The notes under the pieces were generated by a model that was not told the origin of the DNA, searched no databases, and saw only the letters and a program-made list of their open reading frames with translations. Positions 23,060 through 30,010 of a stretch of DNA of 64,000 nt are shown in pieces. The stretch comes from Promicromonospora thailandica. Lineage in GTDB: Bacteria; Actinomycetota; Actinomycetes; Actinomycetales; Cellulomonadaceae. The stretch is taken from the NCBI RefSeq assembly GCF_024171955.1, contig NZ_JAMTCS010000010.1, positions 204,992 to 268,991 on the forward strand. Direction: 5' to 3'. The translations under genes and the position numbers were made by a program. The first letter of the stretch is position 1. Every line of letters begins with the position of its first letter.

Positions 23060-25575
23060 GCGTCCGCCCCGTCCGCGGGTCCGGCGCCGGACGGCTCCGC
23101 GACGAGCAGCGCCACCGGCCACGCGCCGAGCAGGCCGCCGAGGGTCACGGGCCCGCTCGCGACGGCGGCGCCCGTGAGCGCGGACCGCCACGTCTCGCCG
23201 GCGGGGAGGTCGGGCAGCACCACCGACGCCTCGGCCGTGCCGGGGTGGTCCGCGAGCCGTGTCGCGACCACGGCCACCCGGGCCCCCGAGGGTCCGCCTC
23301 TCACGAAGCCCACCGCACGTCCCGTGGTCACGGGCAGCGGCTCGTACCCCGCCTGTTCGCCGACGAACGCCGCCGGGTGCGTCCTTCGCACGCGCAGCGC
23401 GGCCGCGGTGAGCGCGAGCTTCTCCTCCGCCAGGCCGGACGGCGTGCGCCCCGCGTCGAGCGCCTCGAGCGTCGCGGCGATGCCGTCCAGGTCGACGGGG
23501 CGCCGGTTGTCCGGGTCCACGAGCGACGTGCCCGTGACCTCCGTGCCCTGGTAGACGTCGGCGACGCCGGGCACCGTGAGCTGGAGCAGCGTGGTGCCGA
23601 GCACCGACCGCCGCACCGTGGGCGTCACCCGCTCCACCCAGGAGCCGAACGCGGCGACGACGTCGGGGTGGCTCAGCAGGCCGGTCGCGTACCGCACCAG
23701 GTCGTCCTCGCGGGCGGCGTCGGGCGCCGTCCAGGTGGTCCAGGCCTTCTGCTCGCGCGACGCCTTGACCAGGTAGGCGGTGAGGCGGTCGGCCTCGATC
23801 GGGCCGGCGGCGGTCCAGGTGCCCGCGAGGGTCTGCCAGAGCAGGTTCTCGGTGCGTCCGTCGAGGTCGGCGGGGCGCAGGTCCGCCGTGGCCGCCCGCA
23901 CGTGCCGCACCAGGTCGGCCCAGTCGTCGGCGTGCGCGCTGATCGCCCCGATGCGGGCGCGCACGTCCTCGCCGCGCTTGCTGTCGTGCGTCGAGCCCGC
24001 GGTCATCGTGGCGGGCCAGGACTCGGTGGTGCGCCGCGCGTGCTCGTGCAGCTCGTCCGGGCCGACGCCGAACCGCGCCGGCGCCGCGCCCACCTCGCAC
24101 AGGCTGACCAGGTGGGTCCACCGGTAGTACGCCGTGTCCTCGACGCCCTTGGCCATGACCGCGCCGCACACCTGCGGGAACCGGACGACGAGCTCGGCCC
24201 GCCGCTCCTCGTCGCGGCGGCCCGCGGAGCCGGCCTCCCGGCCGAGCACGAGGTCGACCACCAGGTCGAGCGTGTCGTGCCGGTCCGGGTCCAGCCGCGA
24301 CCGGGCGACGTCGGCCGCCTCGCGCACGACCCGTTCGGCCTCGGCCGGCGCGGGCTCTCCCGGCACCACGTAGGCGCGGTACCGGCCGAACGCGACCACG
24401 AGCTCGACGACGCAGTCGTGCAGGGACCGGAAGGTGTGGTCGCGCAGCCGCACGTCGGCCCGGCAGATGTCGGTGAGCATGGTCGCCAGCAGGTGCGTCT
24501 CCGCGTACAGCGACGTCTCGACGACCTGCCGCTTGGCCTGCTCGACGACGTCGTCCAGGCTCGTGCGCTCGCCCGTCACCTCGTGCTGGACGGCGGCGAG
24601 CGGGGCCGCGCCGTCCGGGTCCACCTGCAGGGCGTGCAGGCGCCAGGCCGTGTCGTAGCCCGTGGTTCCGGCGACCGGCCAGTCGTCGGGCAGGGGCTCG
24701 TCCTCCTCCAGGATCTTCTCGGCCACCACCCACGCGCCGCCGGTCGCCTCGTGCAGGCGCCGCAGGTAGCCGCGCGGGTCGGCCAGGCCGTCGGGGTGGT
24801 CGATGCGGAACGCGTCGACCACGCCCGCGTGGAAGAGGTCGAGCAGCAGCGCGTGCGTGGCGTCGAACACGCCGGCGTCCTCCACGCGGATGCCGGCGAG
24901 CGTGCCGACGTCGAAGAAGCGGCGGTAGTTGAGCTCCTCGTCGGCCACCCGCCAGTACGCGAGCCGGTAGTGCTGCCGGCCCACGAGCTCGGCCAGCGGC
25001 AGGTCCTCGGTCTCGGGCCGTACCGGGAAGACGTGCTCGTGGTAGCGCAGCACGGGCTGCTCGGCGTCGCCGTCACCCGGCACGACGGCGCGGTCCAGCA
25101 CGAGCTCGCCCGCGGCGAGCACCGTGCCGATGCGCGCGCCCAGCACCGGCATGAGCAGGCCCTCGCCCTCGGCCAGGTCGACGTCGAACCAGGTCGCGTA
25201 CGGCGACTCCGGCCCGTGCCGGAGCACCGACCACAGCGCGTGGTTGTGCCAGGCGGGCGTCGGCACCGCCATGTGGTTCGGTACGACGTCGACCACGACG
25301 CCCATCCCGCGCCCGTGCGCCGCCGCCGCGAGCCGTTCGAGGCCGTCCCGCCCGCCCAGCACGTCGCTGACCCGGGTGTGGTCCACGACGTCGTACCCGT
25401 GCGTGGAGCCGGGGGCCGCCTGCAGCACGGGCGACAGGTAGACGTCCGTGACGCCGAGGGTGTCGAGGTACGGCAGCGCCTTCTCGGCGTCCGCGAACGT
25501 CAGGTCGGGTCCGAGCTGCAGCCGGTAGGTGCTCACCGGGGTGCGGCGACCGGGTCCAGGAAGATGGGTGTGCAC
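23056..25575 (-). CDS. treY: Malto-oligosyltrehalose synthase
   Basis: An 839-residue GH13 enzyme that converts the reducing-end maltose of maltodextrins or glycogen into a trehalose unit. Recognisable parts are TPVSTYRLQLGPDLTF at the N-terminus, VVVDVVPNHMA, FRIDHPDGLADP (nucleophile), WVVAEKILEEDEPLP (acid/base), MAKGVEDTAYYRW and AGSTHDSKRGED. The start is GTG 25575; a slightly later start cannot be excluded. It is coupled to treZ, so the pair gives the TreY-TreZ route to trehalose from storage glucan. Confidence 0.95.
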   Translation of the reverse strand: MHTHLPGPGRRTPVSTYRLQLGPDLTFADAEKALPYLDTLGVTDVYLSPVLQAAPGSTHGYDVVDHTRVSDVLGGRDGLERLAAAAHGRGMGVVVDVVPNHMAVPTPAWHNHALWSVLRHGPESPYATWFDVDLAEGEGLLMPVLGARIGTVLAAGELVLDRAVVPGDGDAEQPVLRYHEHVFPVRPETEDLPLAELVGRQHYRLAYWRVADEELNYRRFFDVGTLAGIRVEDAGVFDATHALLLDLFHAGVVDAFRIDHPDGLADPRGYLRRLHEATGGAWVVAEKILEEDEPLPDDWPVAGTTGYDTAWRLHALQVDPDGAAPLAAVQHEVTGERTSLDDVVEQAKRQVVETSLYAETHLLATMLTDICRADVRLRDHTFRSLHDCVVELVVAFGRYRAYVVPGEPAPAEAERVVREAADVARSRLDPDRHDTLDLVVDLVLGREAGSAGRRDEERRAELVVRFPQVCGAVMAKGVEDTAYYRWTHLVSLCEVGAAPARFGVGPDELHEHARRTTESWPATMTAGSTHDSKRGEDVRARIGAISAHADDWADLVRHVRAATADLRPADLDGRTENLLWQTLAGTWTAAGPIEADRLTAYLVKASREQKAWTTWTAPDAAREDDLVRYATGLLSHPDVVAAFGSWVERVTPTVRRSVLGTTLLQLTVPGVADVYQGTEVTGTSLVDPDNRRPVDLDGIAATLEALDAGRTPSGLAEEKLALTAAALRVRRTHPAAFVGEQAGYEPLPVTTGRAVGFVRGGPSGARVAVVATRLADHPGTAEASVVLPDLPAGETWRSALTGAAVASGPVTLGGLLGAWPVALLVAEPSGAGPADGADA

Positions 25576-25651
25576 TGTGCCTCCGTCGCTCCGCGGGTCT
25601 CGGCCCTCACGGTAGGCGGGGTGGGCGTCATTCGCCCGGGCGTGCGTGCGG

Positions 25652-26140
25652 CTACCCCTGCGCCGCGCCCACCCGCCGGAGCACGAGGAACTCCGTCACC
25701 CCGAAGAGGCGGACGAACGGGCGCTGACCGGCCGGGAGGTACGGCATCGCCTCCGGGCGCCCGACCACCCGGTCGGCGGCGACCCGGTGGGTGCGCCCGT
25801 CGGTCACCAGGTCCGCGGACCCGGCGGCCTCGATGTTGCGCAGCCAGTCCGTGCCGGTCCCGTAGGAGAGGATCGCGAGGAAGTCGTCGCCCATGGGCAG
25901 CACGCCGATGGGGGTCGAGTACGACGCGCCCGAACGCCGTCCGACGTGGCGCACCGCGGCGAGCGGCGATCCCTCCTTGCCGGCCTGGCGCAGCATCCGC
26001 GGGTTGTTGAACCGGCGGTTGAAACCGCGGACGACGGCGAGCCCGCGCGGGCTCTTGGTCCGCATCACGACCGTCACGGCGACCAGGACCAGGAGCGCGA
26101 GCGCCACCACGACGCCGACCGCCCACAGCACGGCGGTCAT
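25652..26140 (-). CDS. Deazaflavin (F420)-dependent nitroreductase-family protein
   Basis: A 162-residue protein with one N-terminal membrane helix (about 5-25) followed by the split-barrel DUF385/Ddn fold (RHVGRRSGASYSTPIGV, then GDDFLAILSYG and DWLRNIEAAG). Family members use F420H2 to reduce quinones or other acceptors at the membrane. Coupled by ATGA overlap to the alpha/beta-hydrolase gene upstream. It implies that the host makes F420. Confidence 0.88.
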   Translation of the reverse strand: MTAVLWAVGVVVALALLVLVAVTVVMRTKSPRGLAVVRGFNRRFNNPRMLRQAGKEGSPLAAVRHVGRRSGASYSTPIGVLPMGDDFLAILSYGTGTDWLRNIEAAGSADLVTDGRTHRVAADRVVGRPEAMPYLPAGQRPFVRLFGVTEFLVLRRVGAAQG

Positions 26141-27021
26141 GCGTGGGCCCCGCGCGTCCGCGCGGCGAGGGCATCGAGCTTCTCCCCGAGGCTGCCGATC
26201 GCCACGGAGATGTGTCCGTGCCCGGGCTCCACGTGCACCACCGCGGCGGGCAGGTGCTCACCCAGCCACTGCCCGTGGGCCACCGGCACCATCTGGTCGG
26301 CCGTGCCGTGCCAGAGCTCGACGGGCGCCGTGACCGCGTCGAGGTCGAATCCCCAGGGGCTGGTCAGCGCGTTCAGATCCTCGAACCACCCCTCGTCGTC
26401 ACGGGACAGGGCGTAGCCCATGTGGGCCGCGTTCTGCGCGCCGTACTCGCCGGCCAGGGCGGCGAGGTCGGGAGGCGGCAGCAGGGAGGCCAGCTCGGCC
26501 GACTCGCCCACGGGCTGGTCGCCGGTCACCGCGGCCGCCATCTGGCCCACGAGCGCACGCATGGCGGCCTCGCCCTGCTCGACCGTGCCGAACTGGACCA
26601 CGTTCTGCGCGCCCATGCCGGCGACGTAGTCGAGACCCGCCGCGTCGAAGGGGGCGAAGGGCGCCACCAGCAGCACACCGTCGACGTCGTCCGGGGCGGC
26701 CGCCGCGCTCCCCAGGGCGTGCGGCCCGCCGGCCGACCACCCGACGACGAGGTGCCGCGCCACGCCGAGGTGCCGGAGCAGCTCGACGCCGTCGGCCCCT
26801 GTGTCCGCGACGGTGCGCCCGGGTGCCGGGCTCGACGCGCCGTACCCCGCACGCGAGTACGTGACCACCCGGTAACCGCGCTCGGTCATGGACCCGGAGA
26901 CCGTCTCCATCGGGACCGCCGAACCGGGCATGCCGTGATGGAACAGGACCACGGGACCGGCGTCCGGCCCCTCCACCTCGTACTCGAGGTCGCGGCCGTC
27001 GGACAGTTGCACGAGCTGCAC
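26137..27021 (-). CDS. Alpha/beta-hydrolase
   Basis: A 294-residue alpha/beta-hydrolase. The oxyanion region is FHHGMPGS, the nucleophile elbow GWSAGG (about 94-99), the acid region HGTADQMVP and the catalytic His lies in EPGHGH. The start is GTG 27021 with AAGGAG 5 bp upstream. The substrate is unknown. It forms a two-gene operon with the F420-dependent protein and is divergent from the NTF2-like gene at 27186. Confidence 0.88.
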   Translation of the reverse strand: MQLVQLSDGRDLEYEVEGPDAGPVVLFHHGMPGSAVPMETVSGSMTERGYRVVTYSRAGYGASSPAPGRTVADTGADGVELLRHLGVARHLVVGWSAGGPHALGSAAAAPDDVDGVLLVAPFAPFDAAGLDYVAGMGAQNVVQFGTVEQGEAAMRALVGQMAAAVTGDQPVGESAELASLLPPPDLAALAGEYGAQNAAHMGYALSRDDEGWFEDLNALTSPWGFDLDAVTAPVELWHGTADQMVPVAHGQWLGEHLPAAVVHVEPGHGHISVAIGSLGEKLDALAARTRGAHA

Positions 27022-27056
27022 GGATACTCCTTCGTCGAGACGCGGTTGCCTCAGTA

Positions 27057-27068
27057 GACTATCTAGTC
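27057..27068. promoter_or_regulatory. Short palindrome in a divergent promoter
   Basis: GACTA-TC-TAGTC lies 36 bp upstream of the hydrolase start and 118 bp upstream of the NTF2-like gene, in an unusually AT-rich patch. It could be an operator, but no adjacent regulator gene points to the binding protein. Confidence 0.4.
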
Positions 27069-27185
27069 ACTCTACACGTCGACATGGTTTTCGACAGACA
27101 TATCGGGCGCCGCTTGACCGACCCGCCCGAGCGGGCTAACTTTATGGACTGTTCGGTCAAGAATCCTGCCACCTCCGGAGGACCC

Positions 27186-27644
27186 ATGAACACCACCAGC
27201 GACATCCAGGCACGCCGCGAGCAGATCGCCGTCGACTACTTCCGGAGGGTGGACGCGGGCGACCCCGCCGTGACCGACCTCTTCACGCAGGACGCGGTGA
27301 TGTTCTACCCGAAGTTCGGCTTCGCCCGCGGGAAGGCGCAGATCGCGGCGTTCGCACAGGGCCTCGCCCGGGGCATCGCGGAGCTCGAGCACGAGATCGA
27401 GGGATTCACCGTGATCTCGTCCGGCGACCACGTGGTGGTCGAGGGCGTGGAGCACGGGACCACGACGTCCGGGGTCACCTTTCCCGACGGCGCCTTCACC
27501 TACGGCCTGTTCTGCAACGTGTTCGAGTTCGAGGGCGACCTCATCCGGCGTGTCCACGTCTACGTGGACCCGGACTTCGCCGCCACGCACGAGGACGGCG
27601 TGGCCTGGGGACGGTCGGTGCAGGAGAGCATCGCGAACGGGTAG
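27186..27644 (+). CDS. NTF2/SnoaL-like domain protein
   Basis: A 152-residue single-domain protein of the NTF2-like cone fold (YFRRVDAGDPAVTDLFTQDA, later DHVVVEGVEHGTTTSG and FEGDLIRRVHVYVDP). Such proteins are small isomerases, cyclases or ligand-binding proteins; the function here is unknown. The start is ATG 27186 behind GGAGG. It converges on a second SnoaL-like gene. Confidence 0.85.
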   Translation: MNTTSDIQARREQIAVDYFRRVDAGDPAVTDLFTQDAVMFYPKFGFARGKAQIAAFAQGLARGIAELEHEIEGFTVISSGDHVVVEGVEHGTTTSGVTFPDGAFTYGLFCNVFEFEGDLIRRVHVYVDPDFAATHEDGVAWGRSVQESIANG

Positions 27645-27653
27645 CACGTCCGC

Positions 27654-28082
27654 TCACCCGCGCCCGGCCTGTTCCACCTGTTCCGCGACGGCGGCCCGGT
27701 CGATCAGCGACCGCACCTCCGCGATGCGCCCGTCGTGGTAGCGGTAGAACACGTGCTCGGCGAACCGCAGGCGCGTCCCGCGTGGCGCGAACCCGAGGAA
27801 ATCGCCCTGCGGCGCGGTGTCGAAGACGAGCCGGCAGGCCACCTGGTCGCCTGCCACGACGAGCAGGCGCGGGTCGTAGAACAGGTCGGGCGCGGCGGCG
27901 ACGTCGGCAGCGATCAGGTCCCGGTACTGCTGCCGCGTGAGGCGTTCGTCGTTGTACGTCAGCTCGTCGTGCACGTGCCGCGCCAGGTCGTCGAACCTGC
28001 GCTCGTTCAGCACCGCGAGGTAGGCCAGATAGCGCGGCTCGAGGTCGTCGGTGTCGGCGGTCTCGCCGGAGTCCTCGGTCAT
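27654..28082 (-). CDS. SnoaL-like ester cyclase family protein
   Basis: A 142-residue protein of the SnoaL-like polyketide-cyclase/ester-cyclase group (YLAVLNERRFDDLARHVHDE; FLGFAPRGTRLRFAEHVFYR; HDGRIAEVRSLIDRAAV). The start is ATG 28082, chosen for the GGAGGGTGAC just before it, rather than the upstream in-frame ATG at 28130. No polyketide genes are nearby, so the true substrate is open. It is not clearly related to the 27186 gene beyond the fold. Confidence 0.85.
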   Translation of the reverse strand: MTEDSGETADTDDLEPRYLAYLAVLNERRFDDLARHVHDELTYNDERLTRQQYRDLIAADVAAAPDLFYDPRLLVVAGDQVACRLVFDTAPQGDFLGFAPRGTRLRFAEHVFYRYHDGRIAEVRSLIDRAAVAEQVEQAGRG

Positions 28083-28161
28083 GTCACCCTCCGCATCGTC
28101 GGACGCCACTGTAGGACCCGACACCGACACTCCCGCCGGGCCAGCCGATGTGCCGCCCTGG

Positions 28162-29790
28162 TCAGGCGCTGCGCGACGTGTCCGGCGAGAGCAGGCCGAG
28201 CTGCCCCGCGCGGGCGAGGGCGCTCGTCCGGCTGGACGCGTCGAGCTTGCGGTAGACCTTGCGCACCTGGGTGCGCACCGTGTTGACCGAGACGCCGTGC
28301 TCCGCGGCGATCCGGACGGGGCTGGCGCCGGCCGCCAGACCGGCGAGCACGGCCCGCTCCCGCCGGGTGAGCACGACGATCGGCCCGGAGACGGGGTGGC
28401 TGGTGTCGTCGAGGGTGTGCCGCATCCCCAGGTCCCGCGGGTCGGTGCCCGTCTCGTGGCACAGCTCGAGTACCTCCTCCCGCGGGAAGAGCGCGAACGG
28501 CGCGAGCAGCCCCTGCCGCCCGAGCTCGGCCGCCTGCGCGAATCGCGCCCGCGCGTCGTCGAGCCGGCTGGCCCGCAGCTGTGCGAGGGCGAGGACGAGC
28601 TGGAGCTCGACCGTGTCGCGCGGCGTCACCGCGGCGTCGCGCAGTGCACGCCCGGCGAGGGCCGACGCGCCCTCGTCGTCGCCGGCCAGGAGCCGCACCC
28701 GGGCCACGGGCGGCCAGAGCACCTCGCTGCCCGCCGCGGCCTCGCCCAGGGCGACCACCCGGTTGCCCTCCCCGGTCGCGGCGAGCAGCTCGGCGTGGGC
28801 GCGCAGCAGCACCGGGTGGGCACCCGGGCCGGGGCGCGCGGCCATACCGTGGGCGAAGCAGGCCGCGTCGAGGCCCAGCAGGCCTCTCGCCGACTCGCCG
28901 AAGGCCACGGCGTACGCCGCCCGGGCCGCCGCCAGGTACGGCCACAGGTCCCCCTGCTCCTCGGTCGTGCCCGCCTCGGCCAGGGCCTGCGCTGCCGCCC
29001 GGACGTCCCGCCGGTCGATCGCGAGCACCGCGCGCGCGACGACGGCGCCCAGCAGCAGGTGGTGCTCCAGCCAGGCCGGGACGGGTCCGCACTCCCGGAT
29101 CCGCTCCAGCCAGGTCTCGGCCAGCGCGTGGTGGCCGCGCACGGCGGCGAGCAGGGCGAGGTTCGCGCACGCGGACGCCCCGGCGAAGTGCTGGAACGGC
29201 GGCGGGCCGGCCTGCTCGTAGGCCCGGCGGAGATGGCGCACCGCGGTGGCCGGTTCCCCCGCCAGCATGGCGGTCACGCCCCGGTTCAGGGCGATCACGC
29301 CCGGCCGGCCCACCCGGCGGTCGACGCCCCACGGCAGCGCGCCCGTGTCGTCGGTCTGGAGCAGGTGCTCCTCGACCCAGGCGCCGATCCCCTCCGCAGT
29401 GCGGTAGAGGCCGCGCGCGCGTGCCGCGTGCATGGCGAGCACGCCGGCCGCGACCGCGTCGCCGGGCCTCGTGAACGAGCGCAGCCGCTTCGACAACCGC
29501 GCGCCGTGGAGCTCGAACAGGCGCATCGCGGACCGGAGCTGGGCGTCACCGCGAGGGTCGGCGAGCTGGTAGGCGAGCACGCCCGCCATCAGCAGCCGCG
29601 GACGCCGTCCGACGACCGTGGCGGGCAGCCGTTCGAGCAGGTCCAGCAGCTCTCGGCCGAACCGGGCGGGCAGCTCGAACCACCAGTGGTCCGCGAGATC
29701 CTCGAGGGCGTCCAGATCACCGGCGGACAGAGCATTCAGCACAGCGGGAACAGCCAGATCAACGTCGTCAGACAATTCGGTGCATCCCAT
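28162..29790 (-). CDS. Large LuxR-family transcriptional regulator
   Basis: About 542 residues: an alpha-helical TPR-like repeat body (about 1-465) with a C-terminal LuxR HTH (about 475-535; LTRRERAVLAGLAAGASPVR, HGVSVNTVRTQVRKVYRKLD). There is no ATPase domain, unlike MalT/LAL proteins. The start is uncertain: ATG 29790 has AGGG upstream, but the frame is open to ATG 29937 with AT-richer codons. It follows the surface-protein gene on the same strand after a terminator. Target unknown. Confidence 0.85.
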   Translation of the reverse strand: MGCTELSDDVDLAVPAVLNALSAGDLDALEDLADHWWFELPARFGRELLDLLERLPATVVGRRPRLLMAGVLAYQLADPRGDAQLRSAMRLFELHGARLSKRLRSFTRPGDAVAAGVLAMHAARARGLYRTAEGIGAWVEEHLLQTDDTGALPWGVDRRVGRPGVIALNRGVTAMLAGEPATAVRHLRRAYEQAGPPPFQHFAGASACANLALLAAVRGHHALAETWLERIRECGPVPAWLEHHLLLGAVVARAVLAIDRRDVRAAAQALAEAGTTEEQGDLWPYLAAARAAYAVAFGESARGLLGLDAACFAHGMAARPGPGAHPVLLRAHAELLAATGEGNRVVALGEAAAGSEVLWPPVARVRLLAGDDEGASALAGRALRDAAVTPRDTVELQLVLALAQLRASRLDDARARFAQAAELGRQGLLAPFALFPREEVLELCHETGTDPRDLGMRHTLDDTSHPVSGPIVVLTRRERAVLAGLAAGASPVRIAAEHGVSVNTVRTQVRKVYRKLDASSRTSALARAGQLGLLSPDTSRSA

Positions 29791-29960
29791 TTCTACCCTG
29801 GCGTCGAGACGCTTATCGGAAGGAACCAGACGCCGGACAATCCCGACATCCATCCCGTTCAAAAGCGTTTTCTGCGCGCTTTCGGCGGGAATGGATACGT
29901 GCTTTCCGATGAGTCGCCAGAACCGACTGTAAGGCATTCTGTAAACCGCTACACGAACCG

Positions 29961-30005
29961 CCGGTTCCTCGCCTCGTCGGTTCGTCCGACGAGGCGAGGA
30001 ACCGG
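29961..30005. terminator. Terminator hairpin after the surface-protein gene
   Basis: Two 20-nt arms (29961-29980, 29986-30005; inner ends CTCGTCGG / CCGACGAG) are perfectly complementary around TTCGT. The hairpin begins 6 bp after the surface-protein stop on the minus strand and separates it from the LuxR-type gene. Confidence 0.85.
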
Positions 30006-30010
30006 GTGGC

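Noticed and set aside
23060..24733. Fusion of treZ to a 550-codon upstream extension
   Set aside because: The extension is the same-strand shadow of treY; the GTGA overlap at 23059 gives a normal TreZ length.
22987..26010. A 1,007-codon plus-strand frame across the trehalose genes
   Set aside because: It is the antisense of treY and its neighbours; its composition is that of a GC-rich shadow with Arg/Gly/His-rich low-complexity runs and no family motif.
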